From assembly GCA_000783305.1 (NCBI GenBank), contig JROE01000007.1, positions 186,001-250,000 on the forward strand: a DNA stretch of 64,000 nt, in the 5' to 3' direction. The DNA is from Sphingobacteriaceae bacterium DW12. Its GTDB lineage: Bacteria > Bacteroidota > Bacteroidia > Sphingobacteriales > Sphingobacteriaceae. The notes beneath the pieces were generated by a model. That model was not told the origin of the DNA and made no database searches. It saw nothing but the letters and a program-made list of their open reading frames with translations. Both the position numbers and the translations under genes were made by a program. Shown piece by piece: positions 28,768 to 37,191 of the stretch; the first letter of the stretch is position 1, and every line of letters starts with the position of its first letter.

Positions 28768-29328
28768 CTACTTGTACTTATCATTTAGGCCTTTGCCCTC
28801 TAAAATGATATGTCTTATCTTTTCAATCCGTGTGTACTTAGTTTTTTCTTGCTTGGCCTCTTCTATATATTCGTTATATTCATTTTGCTTAGCTACACTT
28901 AATCTTGAGAATGCCTCTCCAAAACTTTTGTTCTCTGTTAAGGCAACTTGTAGGACTTCAGGTATTGGAATATAGACCTTTTTTCCTGGTTTAGGTTTTA
29001 GTCCGGCGTTTTCAATTTGAATTGCTTCATCAATATATTTTAGAATCATCTTTTCATCTATCTGTTCCCGATTTATAAATCGCCATTGTCGTAGATTCTT
29101 AGTTTTCTCTCCTTGCGTTGCGGTAAGCACATTTGCAGTATCGGGCAGGTGCGATCCGTTGAAGAACCATAATGCAAAATGGTTTTTGAATCCCGCATAT
29201 GAAATCACGTTTTTACCATTATAAGTGAAGACGGGGCCTCCCCACTTCCTTGTTTCCATCAAAAGTGCTTTTAGTATGATGGTATGCAATAGTTCTAATT
29301 CTTCGTTCCATTTATTGGTCTTATCCAT
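28768..29328 (-). CDS. YdeI/OmpD-associated family protein
   Basis: A 186-residue soluble protein. The start is placed at MDKTNKWNEELELL (29328), because the longer in-frame version would run through the rpsA terminator region. The N-terminal half matches the DUF1801-type fold (WGGPVFTYNGKNVISYAGFKNHFALWFF). The C-terminal part resembles the YdeI family (IPEVLQVALTENKSFGEAFSRLSVAKQNEYNEYIEEAKQEKTK, in shorter pieces). The molecular function is unknown; the family is loosely linked to stress and peptide resistance. It is convergent with recQ and downstream of rpsA's terminator. Confidence 0.8.
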   Translation of the reverse strand: MDKTNKWNEELELLHTIILKALLMETRKWGGPVFTYNGKNVISYAGFKNHFALWFFNGSHLPDTANVLTATQGEKTKNLRQWRFINREQIDEKMILKYIDEAIQIENAGLKPKPGKKVYIPIPEVLQVALTENKSFGEAFSRLSVAKQNEYNEYIEEAKQEKTKYTRIEKIRHIILEGKGLNDKYK

Positions 29329-29362
29329 TGTGTTTATATGATTAGGATACCCTGCTAATATA

Positions 29363-29397
29363 AACAAAAAAACCCCTAGTGATTTCACTAGGGGTTT
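29363..29397 (-). terminator. Terminator of rpsA
   Basis: On the minus strand a perfect 12 bp stem (arms at 29386-29397 and 29370-29381, 4-base loop) is followed by a T-rich tract down to 29363, 22 bp beyond the rpsA stop codon. Confidence 0.92.
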
Positions 29398-29419
29398 GAA
29401 GTATTGGATAATCTAAAAA

Positions 29420-31354
29420 TTATTTAGATTTCTTTTCGTCGCCTTCCATTTGCTCTTTCAATTGTGCTAGAACGTCTAAGTCACCTAAAGTAGATTTCTC
29501 AACCGAATCTTTCACTTTTTTCACAGCAGAAGTAGCCGCTTTTGCTTCTTTTTTACGTGCATTGAATTCTTCAACACGAGCTTCAGCTCTCTCATCTTCC
29601 CAAATACGAGAGTGAGATATAACCAAGCGTTTGTTTTCTTTGTTGAATTCAATGATTTTGAACTGGTTAACTTCGTCAACTTTCAATGCAGTACCGTCTT
29701 CTTTTACAGAATGTTTAGATGGACAGAATCCTTCAACACCATATTGTAGAGCTACGATATCACCTTTTTCACCAACTTTCAATACAGTACCTTCGTGAAC
29801 AGAGTCAATTGTAAAGATAGTTTCGAAAGTGTCCCAAGGGTTCTCTTCTAATTGTTTGTGACCTAAGCTTAATTTTCTGTTGTCTTCATCTAATTCTAAA
29901 ACAACAACTTCTAATGTTTCACCAACTTTAGTGAATTCGTTAGGGTGGTTGATTTTCTTAGACCAAGAAAGATCTGAAATGTGGATTAGACCATCGATAC
30001 CTTCTTCAAGTTCAACAAATACACCGAAGTTAGTCATGTTCTTCACAACAGCTTTTTGTTGTGAGCCGACAGGGTAACGATCAGTGATGTTTTTCCAAGG
30101 GTCAGGAGTCAATTGTTTAATACCCAAGCTCATCTTGCGTTCGTCTCTGTCCAAAGTCAATACTTCGGCTTCGATTTCATCACCTACTTTTAAGAACTCT
30201 TGTGGAGAACGTAAGTTTTGTGACCAAGACATTTCAGATACGTGGATTAATCCTTCAACACCCGGGATAATTTCTAAGAAAGCACCATAATCAGCAACTG
30301 TTACGATTTTTCCTTTTACTTTAGAACCAATCACAAGGTCTTTATCCAATGACTCCCAAGGGTGCTCAGATAGTTGTTTCAATCCTAATGCGATACGTTT
30401 TTTCTCGTCATCAAAATCTAACACAACAACGTTGATTGTTTGATCTAGTGACAACACTTCTTTTGGATGCTCGATACGACCCCAAGAGATATCTGTGATA
30501 TGAAGAAGTCCGTCTACACCACCTAAGTCGATGAACACACCGAAATCTGTAATGTTTTTAACAGTACCCTCTAATACTTGACCTTTTTCTAATTTAGCAA
30601 CGATTTCAGATTTTTGGTTTTCCAAATCATCTTCAATCAATACTTTGTGAGATACGACAACGTTTTTAAATTCGTGGTTGATTTTAACAACTTTGAATTC
30701 CATTGTTTTACCAACGTAGATGTCGTAATCGCGGATAGGTTTGATATCGATTTGAGATCCAGGTAAGAAAGCCTCTACACCTTTGATATCCACGATAAGA
30801 CCTCCTTTAGTACGGCTCTTAACAAAACCATCGATGATTGCATCATTTTCCAATGCTTCATTGATAGCTTCCCAAGATTTTTGAGTTTTAGCGCGTTTGC
30901 GAGACAACACCAACTGACCGTTAGCATCTTCTTGTGACTCTACAAAAACGTCAACTTTGTCACCAACTTTCAAGTCAGGTAGATCACGGAATTCAGAAAG
31001 TGCAACTAAACCGTCTGATTTGAAACCAACGTTCAAGACAACATCTTTGTTGTTAACCGATACTACAATACCTTCAATGATCTCCCCTTGGTTGATTTGG
31101 TTGAAAGTTCCAGCATATTGCTCTTCTAATTTAGTGCGTTCTGCGTCGCTGTAGCTTCCGAATTTTTTCTCGTCAAGATCCCAATCGAATTCACCTTCAG
31201 GTGTAATCCAAGTGTTGGATTTGATTTCGTCGATTAATTTCGAATCAGCTTCTGATTCAATTTTTTCTGTGTCTTTCACCACTTTGGTGTCAGCACCGTG
31301 TAGCTCTGCGTTTTTCGCTGCTAACTCTTTTTCTGCTTCTTGTTTTTTTGCCAT
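29420..31354 (-). CDS. rpsA: 30S ribosomal protein S1
   Basis: RNA-binding ribosomal protein needed for mRNA loading. The 644 residues have a variable acidic N-terminus (about 1-85) and then six tandem S1 (OB-fold) domains from about 90 to 590, with recurrent signatures such as GVFIDLGGVDGLLHITDISWG and GVFVELEEGIDGLIHISDLSW. A basic/acidic tail follows. The start ATG is preceded by a clear GGAG ribosome site (31367-31370, 12 nt spacing), unusual in this genome. A short hairpin lies at the predicted 5' end of the mRNA. Monocistronic. Confidence 0.97.
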   Translation of the reverse strand: MAKKQEAEKELAAKNAELHGADTKVVKDTEKIESEADSKLIDEIKSNTWITPEGEFDWDLDEKKFGSYSDAERTKLEEQYAGTFNQINQGEIIEGIVVSVNNKDVVLNVGFKSDGLVALSEFRDLPDLKVGDKVDVFVESQEDANGQLVLSRKRAKTQKSWEAINEALENDAIIDGFVKSRTKGGLIVDIKGVEAFLPGSQIDIKPIRDYDIYVGKTMEFKVVKINHEFKNVVVSHKVLIEDDLENQKSEIVAKLEKGQVLEGTVKNITDFGVFIDLGGVDGLLHITDISWGRIEHPKEVLSLDQTINVVVLDFDDEKKRIALGLKQLSEHPWESLDKDLVIGSKVKGKIVTVADYGAFLEIIPGVEGLIHVSEMSWSQNLRSPQEFLKVGDEIEAEVLTLDRDERKMSLGIKQLTPDPWKNITDRYPVGSQQKAVVKNMTNFGVFVELEEGIDGLIHISDLSWSKKINHPNEFTKVGETLEVVVLELDEDNRKLSLGHKQLEENPWDTFETIFTIDSVHEGTVLKVGEKGDIVALQYGVEGFCPSKHSVKEDGTALKVDEVNQFKIIEFNKENKRLVISHSRIWEDERAEARVEEFNARKKEAKAATSAVKKVKDSVEKSTLGDLDVLAQLKEQMEGDEKKSK

Positions 31355-31363
31355 TAATTATTT

Positions 31364-31421
31364 TATCTCCTTTTCCCAACTCAGTTGGGACTGCAAAAAT
31401 ACGAAAAACTTTTATTAACAA
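31364..31421 (-). promoter_or_regulatory. rpsA promoter, 5'-terminal hairpin and Shine-Dalgarno site
   Basis: Read on the minus strand: a -33-like TTG (31421-31419), then after 17 bp TATTTTTG (31401-31394). A perfect 7 bp stem-loop TCCCAAC-TGA-GTTGGGA (31390-31374) starts close to the expected transcription start. AAGGAGA (31372-31366) precedes the ATG. The arrangement suggests control of mRNA stability or ribosome access, but this is untested. Confidence 0.55.
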
Positions 31422-31488
31422 GTATTTATGTGAAAAAAATATTGACTTTATGATGAAATCATGCTGTAAGGTGATTCAAGTCGGACTG

Positions 31489-33627
31489 TTAAATCACTTC
31501 AGACCTTGATTTTAAGGTCAATAGGATGGTATCAACTAGTTTTTTCTCATTAAATGGTTTGATTAATATACCATCAAATTTTAGCCCATGTTTCAGTTCG
31601 AGAGCTTTAACTTGTTCGTTATCAGATGATGTTGCTATGGTAAATATATGGTTGTATTTTTCGTCCTTCCGAATGCGCACTAAGAGCTCGTCTCCCGCCA
31701 TCAGGGGCATATTGATATCTGTGATGACTACATCAATTCTCTTTTCTAATATAATTTCCAATGCTTCAATTCCATTTGTAGCAGTTTCCACAAATGGATG
31801 CTGTGCAAAAAATTGCTTCATATAAAGTAGATTCAATGCGTTATCATCCACAATCAACCAAGAAATGTCCTTCCCAAGTTCAGCAATTGAGTTTACGCGT
31901 TCAGTGCTAGGTAGTTTGGGTCTTTTTGCGGCAGGGATTGGTATCTCAATTCGGAAGATTGTTCCTTGGTTCACAACACTGTTAAAATTGATTTTGCCTT
32001 TAAGGCTACTTGCCAGTTTTTTCGTAATGAACAAGCCTAATCCCACCCCACCTTCTACTTTGTTGGTCTTATTGACGGTGAAGTATTTTCTGAAGATGGT
32101 TTTTTCAAGGTCTTCAGAGATTCCGATACCCTCATCTTTGACAATTAAGAGTAATTGATGACTTTTATCGTTAATCTTGACTGTTGTTGTGATATTTCCT
32201 TTTTGCGAATATTTGATAGCATTTGAAATAAGATTGTTCAAGATATGCCTGATTTTGAACTCATCCGAATGTATTACCGTATTTTTGCTCTTTTCAATAA
32301 CATATTTTAAGGACAAGTTTTTGAGTTCGGCCTGATTCCGATATTGTTCGGTAACGTCAATCAATAGTTCGTTGATATCAAAGTCGCTGAGCAATAGATT
32401 GCTGTCGGCCCCATCAACTTTGCTGAGGTTGAGAATGTCATTTATGGTTTTGGAGGTACTTTGGATACTGGAATATGCCGATTCAAGCAATAGACGGTCT
32501 TTATTAGTGTAAAGATCTCCTCTCTTTTTGAGTAAATCTATAATCCCTATTAGGGAGTTGATAGGTGTCCGAATTTCATGTGTGATTTCAGCCAAAGTAT
32601 CTGTTTTTTCTTCGGCAAGATTGTTGGCATATAGCTTTTCTTCAATCAGTTTCCGTTCATAATAATTGCTGTATAATTGATAGTAAGCAATAAAGCAAAT
32701 CATGATAAACATAAATATCATACTACTCACCAATGTCCATTTAAATTGATTTGTTTTTTGGAACAACACTTTGGTTTCTGTACTCGTGTTGGCATGCTTT
32801 TGTAACAGCTGCCTATCATGTACATCACGAATGATTTTATTGAGCTCGTAAAGGAGTACGAAATTTGTAGATAGTAGTTCTCTTTCCTTTTGTCTAAGGT
32901 CGTAAAATGATTTTTTAAGTTCTGATAACCTATCTTGTGTGTGTTTTTTAGCGTTTACTATTTGCGTTTGATATTGCTGTTCAAGCTGTTGTTGTTCGAC
33001 TTCAATGGCCTCCAGATTGGGAAGTTTAATGGTATCCGCTTTATTGTCGAATAGCCTTTTGAAGAAGGATTTTTTCTTTATCACTACGTATGACTGCTCT
33101 TTAGGAACTTTCTTTTTTTCGATTTGTGGTGGGGGCGGAGTAAAATCTTTGTTGTAAATAAGTAATTGAGGATAGTTTTTTAGCGTATCAGAAAAGTCAA
33201 GTATCTCAGTGATTCGCAATCTTAACAATACGAAATCATCCGCTATTTGTCGTCGTCGTTCAATATTATCATTGTATGAACTTGAGGATTTGTCACTGTT
33301 TTCAAAGACAATCAACATGGAGTCTATCACACCATTAATATCCAATAATGTGTGTTCATATTTTTGGTAATTTTCCTTGTCAAAATCTATCGAGAATAGA
33401 CGGAAATAATTCTCTGCTTCATTATATTTAGTCAATATGTTTGAAAAATCGCTGTTTTCTTCATTGATGGAGCTATAGATGTTTTCTAATCTCTTCTGAA
33501 TATTCTGGTATTGTTGAAATGAAATGAGAAAGACCAGCACGATAAATGCAAACAAAACAATAGTGGAGAAAAGAAGTAGATTTCTTACTCTATTACTCTT
33601 TTGGTACGATACATTTGTTTTTTTCAT
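31489..33627 (-). CDS. Hybrid sensor histidine kinase/response regulator
   Basis: A 712-residue membrane protein. TM1 (about 14-38) is followed by a long extracytoplasmic helical/coiled-coil sensor region containing a proline-rich PPPPQ stretch, then TM2 (about 285-305). Next come a HisKA domain with His350 in EITHEIRTPINSLIG, an HATPase domain (NLISNAIKYSQKG, DEGIGIS, GVGLGLFITKKL), and a C-terminal receiver with Asp637 in VVITDINMPLMAG. There is no HPt or DNA-binding output, so phosphate must pass to other proteins. The start at 33627 is preferred over a Met six codons upstream. Confidence 0.93.
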   Translation of the reverse strand: MKKTNVSYQKSNRVRNLLLFSTIVLFAFIVLVFLISFQQYQNIQKRLENIYSSINEENSDFSNILTKYNEAENYFRLFSIDFDKENYQKYEHTLLDINGVIDSMLIVFENSDKSSSSYNDNIERRRQIADDFVLLRLRITEILDFSDTLKNYPQLLIYNKDFTPPPPQIEKKKVPKEQSYVVIKKKSFFKRLFDNKADTIKLPNLEAIEVEQQQLEQQYQTQIVNAKKHTQDRLSELKKSFYDLRQKERELLSTNFVLLYELNKIIRDVHDRQLLQKHANTSTETKVLFQKTNQFKWTLVSSMIFMFIMICFIAYYQLYSNYYERKLIEEKLYANNLAEEKTDTLAEITHEIRTPINSLIGIIDLLKKRGDLYTNKDRLLLESAYSSIQSTSKTINDILNLSKVDGADSNLLLSDFDINELLIDVTEQYRNQAELKNLSLKYVIEKSKNTVIHSDEFKIRHILNNLISNAIKYSQKGNITTTVKINDKSHQLLLIVKDEGIGISEDLEKTIFRKYFTVNKTNKVEGGVGLGLFITKKLASSLKGKINFNSVVNQGTIFRIEIPIPAAKRPKLPSTERVNSIAELGKDISWLIVDDNALNLLYMKQFFAQHPFVETATNGIEALEIILEKRIDVVITDINMPLMAGDELLVRIRKDEKYNHIFTIATSSDNEQVKALELKHGLKFDGILIKPFNEKKLVDTILLTLKSRSEVI

Positions 33628-33697
33628 AAGATGAAAGAGATACAAAATAAAGCTTTATTATTAAGCCGACTCTTATCAATCTTTGAAAATGTAGCGT

Positions 33698-34666
33698 CTA
33701 ATCTACAGGCTTGAATGAATTATAGGTGCGTGGTCTCACTATTTTAATGCTTTGCTTAGACAGCGCGATACTGGCATTGAGTTCGTAGCCCACAAGAAGG
33801 ATAAGGGAGTTGAGATACATCCAAATCATGATGACGATAATCGTTCCGATTGAGCCATATAGCTTATTGTATGCCCCGAAATGATTGATGTAATATGCGA
33901 ATCCCGAGAAGGTGAGGATGGCAAGAATTGTGGCAAGTGTAGCTCCCGGACTAAATAATTTCCATTTGCGATTTGAGGCCGGTCCAAATTTATAGAGACA
34001 ACTTACCGTAAAGAAGTATGTGCCAAATAGAATTAACCATCTTGCGGCCTTAATTATGAATGTCCAGAACCAAGAAGCGTCTACGGATATGTTGGATTTC
34101 AAATAATTGATGACAATGCCTGCAAATGTAAATATACTCATACCCACCGTTAACGCGAAGATAATGATGAATGACAAAACTAATGCCACTAAGCGCTGTT
34201 TGATCCAGCTTCTATTCTCAGTTGTCAGCGATGCTTTGTTAAATGCTAACATCAGGGTGTGCATACCGTTGGTCGAGAAAAACGTTGCCAAGACAAAACC
34301 AAAGGAAAGAAGTCCCCCATTCTGGTTTTTGATAATATCTTCCAAGGTAGTTTGGATTACACCAAATGCATTGTGCGGTATGATTACTTTTAGAAATTCT
34401 AATAGCTGCTCTTGAAAATTGTCAATGGGTATGTAGGGTATCAATGTAAAAAGGAAAATGATAGCCGGAAACATAGCCAGTAGAAAATTGTATGCTAAAG
34501 AAGAAGCCTTATTTATAATGGATTCCCGAGCAATCTCCTGAAAAAAAAACGTTCCAACCGTATATAAAGGAAGTGAGCCAAAGCCAGGAAGCACTACGCC
34601 CTTAGTCCATTCGATAAAATGGTCGTATGGTTTGAAAGAGAGTAATATATGATGAAACCGGTTCAT
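33698..34666 (-). CDS. YihY/BrkB family inner-membrane protein
   Basis: A 322-residue protein with six predicted membrane helices typical of the YihY/virulence factor BrkB family (once mis-named RNase BN). Family segments include ASSLAYNFLLAMFPAIIFLF near 55-75 and SPGATLATILAI in the second half, followed by YNKLYGSIGTIIVIMIWMYL. Its function is not established; a transport role is suspected. The start codon shares one base with the stop of the thioesterase gene, so translation is probably coupled. Confidence 0.9.
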   Translation of the reverse strand: MNRFHHILLSFKPYDHFIEWTKGVVLPGFGSLPLYTVGTFFFQEIARESIINKASSLAYNFLLAMFPAIIFLFTLIPYIPIDNFQEQLLEFLKVIIPHNAFGVIQTTLEDIIKNQNGGLLSFGFVLATFFSTNGMHTLMLAFNKASLTTENRSWIKQRLVALVLSFIIIFALTVGMSIFTFAGIVINYLKSNISVDASWFWTFIIKAARWLILFGTYFFTVSCLYKFGPASNRKWKLFSPGATLATILAILTFSGFAYYINHFGAYNKLYGSIGTIIVIMIWMYLNSLILLVGYELNASIALSKQSIKIVRPRTYNSFKPVD

Positions 34667-35076
34667 TAATCTCCAAAATAAGCGGACATTTTTTCCTGAA
34701 AAATAGCGGGAGGTAGACAGGGTTTATTTTTGACAATATCTACAAATACAAGTTCCGCCGAGCCTGTATTGATGAGTTCACCAGCCTCATTAAAGAGTTC
34801 GTGTTCAAATTTTAATCGTATAGATGGCTTGACCCTGATTTTTGTCTTGATGGTAATCAATTCATCATAGCGCGCTGGTTTCAGATATCTGCAGTTTAGT
34901 TCCAATACAGGTAGCATCACACCCATTTCTTCCAGTTCTTTGTATGATATTCCAGTACTTCGTAGCATTTCTGTACGCGCTACTTCATAGAAAGCAGCAT
35001 AATTACCATAGTACATATAGCCCATTTGGTCCGTTTCAGCATATCTTACACGTAGGTGATTCTCGAATACAAACAT
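34666..35076 (-). CDS. Acyl-CoA thioesterase, 4-hydroxybenzoyl-CoA thioesterase (YbgC-like) family
   Basis: A 136-residue hot-dog fold protein. The active-site segment RYAETDQMGYMYYGNYAAFYEVAR (as RYAETDQMG...YGNY) matches the DxxGxxxxxxY pattern of YbgC/FadM-type thioesterases. The later stretch YLKPARYDELITIKTKI is also typical. It probably hydrolyses short- or medium-chain acyl-CoA in the cytoplasm; the exact substrate is unknown. It lies between mltG (13 bp) and yihY (1 bp overlap) in a minus-strand operon. Confidence 0.9.
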   Translation of the reverse strand: MFVFENHLRVRYAETDQMGYMYYGNYAAFYEVARTEMLRSTGISYKELEEMGVMLPVLELNCRYLKPARYDELITIKTKIRVKPSIRLKFEHELFNEAGELINTGSAELVFVDIVKNKPCLPPAIFQEKMSAYFGD

Positions 35077-35089
35077 GGATATCTACCGT

Positions 35090-36133
35090 TTATTTTTTTA
35101 TATTTCTTTCATTCAGTTTCTGTTGATATTTACGAGCATAGGCAAGATGCTCGCTCTCTGTTCTGGAGAAATTGTGATATCCTGAAAAATCTTCCTTAGC
35201 GACCATGTAAATGAAATCGTGATGTTCATAGTTCAAGACGGCATCTATGGAAGCGATGGTAGGCAGGCTGATAGGTCCTGGAGGCAATCCCTTATTGAGG
35301 TAGGTATTATATGGAGATTCAGTCCGGAGATGTTTATTTAAAACCCGACGAATTGTAAAATCTTTTGTCGCAAATATGACTGTGGGGTCAGCTTGCAGAA
35401 GCATGCCTTTTTTCAATCTGTTGATATACAATCCCGCGATGGTTGGCATCTCATTTTTATGTAGCGCCTCACCTTTGACGATGGAAGCCAATACACTGAC
35501 TTCTTGTCGAGTCAAATTGATAGCCCTAGCTTTGGCCATACGGTCTTCATTCCAAAACTTATTATATTCGTCGTGGAATCGCGCAAACATCTTTTCTGGA
35601 GCAGTATTCCAATAAATCTCGTAAGTATTTGGGATAAACATCGAAAAGAAATTATCCTGTGTAAATCCATACTTTTCGGCTGTAGTTGGGTCATTTAATA
35701 AGGAAATGAATACAGTAGAGTCCGCTTCAAAATTTTTGCCCAGCAATGCTGCAAAATTCTCTTTTAGCCTTACCGTTTCAAATCTAAATTTTACAGCTTC
35801 TTGATATCCCCCCCGTAAATTGCCGATAAGACGACGATTGTTCATTCCCGGAGTCAATTTATATCGCCCTGGCTTTACGTTGTTTTTATAATCCATCTTA
35901 CCTGCTGCCACATCAAATAAATCCGGATTATCAACCATACCCTTTTCCGTGATCGTACGGAGTACTTTTTCGTAATTGTCTCCATCACGTATGTAGAGGT
36001 ACTCTTGCTTGTCTGTTACGCTAGCACCAAAAAACGCTTCGTAGTAGCGCCATCCAAAATACCCACCGACAATGATGATCAGTGCTAATATAACTCCAAG
36101 CCACTTAGGCATTTTTCTCTTGTTTGACGTCAT
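35090..36133 (-). CDS. mltG: Endolytic murein transglycosylase MltG
   Basis: Membrane-anchored lytic transglycosylase (YceG family) that cleaves nascent glycan strands. Of 347 residues, a single TM helix spans about 11-30, followed by a LysM-like region (YIRDGDNYEKVLRTI) and the catalytic domain. The motif LASIVKGEA contains the candidate catalytic Glu222. The usual first Glu of the IVEKE pattern is Lys here, while the second Glu is kept. INRL...LQADPTVIFA follows as in the family. It starts 3 bp after the PASTA protein, so the two are co-transcribed. Confidence 0.95.
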   Translation of the reverse strand: MTSNKRKMPKWLGVILALIIIVGGYFGWRYYEAFFGASVTDKQEYLYIRDGDNYEKVLRTITEKGMVDNPDLFDVAAGKMDYKNNVKPGRYKLTPGMNNRRLIGNLRGGYQEAVKFRFETVRLKENFAALLGKNFEADSTVFISLLNDPTTAEKYGFTQDNFFSMFIPNTYEIYWNTAPEKMFARFHDEYNKFWNEDRMAKARAINLTRQEVSVLASIVKGEALHKNEMPTIAGLYINRLKKGMLLQADPTVIFATKDFTIRRVLNKHLRTESPYNTYLNKGLPPGPISLPTIASIDAVLNYEHHDFIYMVAKEDFSGYHNFSRTESEHLAYARKYQQKLNERNIKK

Positions 36134-36136
36134 TTC

Positions 36137-36895
36137 TTATTGTTGTGAAAGTGATAGATTGATGGGGGTCCCCAAGCTCACCAATCCACCTGTGGTATCT
36201 GGGGTTTGGGCAGAAACTCTAGCAGCGGTAGAATCACTTATAGCACCTTGGTACTGGACAACACCTAGGTTAAGTCCTACACCTTGTAACGCAAATTTGG
36301 CTTCACTAAGCGTCAAGCCTATTAAGTTAGGGATATTAATTTCATCTTCACCACGACCATCACCCAATACGAGCTCGATGCGTGAGCCCTTGGGCACCAT
36401 TCGACCAGCTTTTAACTTTTGCCCAGCGAACTTAACATCCAGTACTACATCTTTGGCAATATCTGCCACGTATGTAGTGTCTCCCATACGGAATCCATGG
36501 TTTTTTAGAATCGCTGTAGCTTCAATTAAGGTTTTATCTATGATATTCGGAAAATCTGTCTCAGGGGCACTTTTCGTAATGATAGTTAAATAGATTGTGC
36601 GGCCGCTTTTGACATGGAAATCTGCTTCAGGATCTTGTTCGATAACCAGACCTGGCTTTGCATCCATCTGATACACGGAGTCTACTTGGTAGTCAAGGTC
36701 TGCCTTTTCTAAAGCAGCAATAGCCTGTTCGATTGTCATTCCTTTTACCGTAGGTACTGGAATAGCTTCGTCATGTTTGGTGTAGATGCCTAATCCAAAG
36801 TATATGCCCAAGAATAGAATGACAAAGAAGACAATTGCTAATATTAAGTTCTTTCTGAACGTGTCAGTTCGTAGGTAAGTGAATATTTTTGACAT
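36137..36895 (-). CDS. Membrane-anchored protein with three PASTA domains
   Basis: A 252-residue protein. The cytoplasmic N-terminus is short, one TM helix lies at about 15-35, and three PASTA domains follow at about 48-110 (VPTVKGMTIEQAI), 115-180 (FPNIIDKTLIEAT) and 187-250 (IPNLIGLTLSEAK). PASTA domains bind peptidoglycan or beta-lactam-like moieties. No kinase or transpeptidase domain is attached. Being 3 bp upstream of mltG and divergent from ddl argues for a role in guiding or regulating cell-wall enzymes, which is an inference. Confidence 0.9.
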   Translation of the reverse strand: MSKIFTYLRTDTFRKNLILAIVFFVILFLGIYFGLGIYTKHDEAIPVPTVKGMTIEQAIAALEKADLDYQVDSVYQMDAKPGLVIEQDPEADFHVKSGRTIYLTIITKSAPETDFPNIIDKTLIEATAILKNHGFRMGDTTYVADIAKDVVLDVKFAGQKLKAGRMVPKGSRIELVLGDGRGEDEINIPNLIGLTLSEAKFALQGVGLNLGVVQYQGAISDSTAARVSAQTPDTTGGLVSLGTPINLSLSQQ

Positions 36896-37057
36896 TGTAA
36901 AAATTAAGAGTCTATTAGTACATTACGTAAATAAGACATGCAAAATTAAAGCCATCCTTTAATTTTGACCTCGTCTTTTTTAAACTAAAAATAAATTTGC
37001 TTTTATATACGACACCATCTATGTTGGATATAAAACAAATTTATTCATTTACCTATG

Positions 37058-37120
37058 GTGGACATCCTGTCCACAAATCGGCTTTCCGCTGCTCCTGAAA
37101 GATGACTTTTACAGCGGAAA
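37058..37120. other. Two adjacent hairpins in the PASTA-ddl divergent spacer
   Basis: GTGGACA/TGTCCAC (37058-37064/37068-37074, loop TCC) is followed by TTTCCGCTG/CAGCGGAAA (37083-37091/37112-37120, 20-base loop). Neither has a T tract on either strand, so they are not ordinary terminators. They lie in the 296 bp spacer between the PASTA gene and ddl and may be leader structure or protein-binding sites. Confidence 0.4.
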
Positions 37121-37151
37121 TATTAAAACAAAATTATTCGTTTTTCCGTGT

Positions 37152-37172
37152 ATAGCAAATTATATTTGCTAT
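37152..37172 (+). promoter_or_regulatory. ddl promoter -7 box within an operator-like dyad
   Basis: TATATTTG at 37161-37168 matches the Bacteroidota -7 element 23 bp before the ddl start. It is embedded in a 9 bp perfect dyad, ATAGCAAAT (37152-37160) and ATTTGCTAT (37164-37172), separated by TAT. A repressor bound to the dyad would cover the promoter. The -33 position holds only TTCG (37137-37140). Confidence 0.45.
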
Positions 37173-37191
37173 TAAGAATCACTAAATTTTT

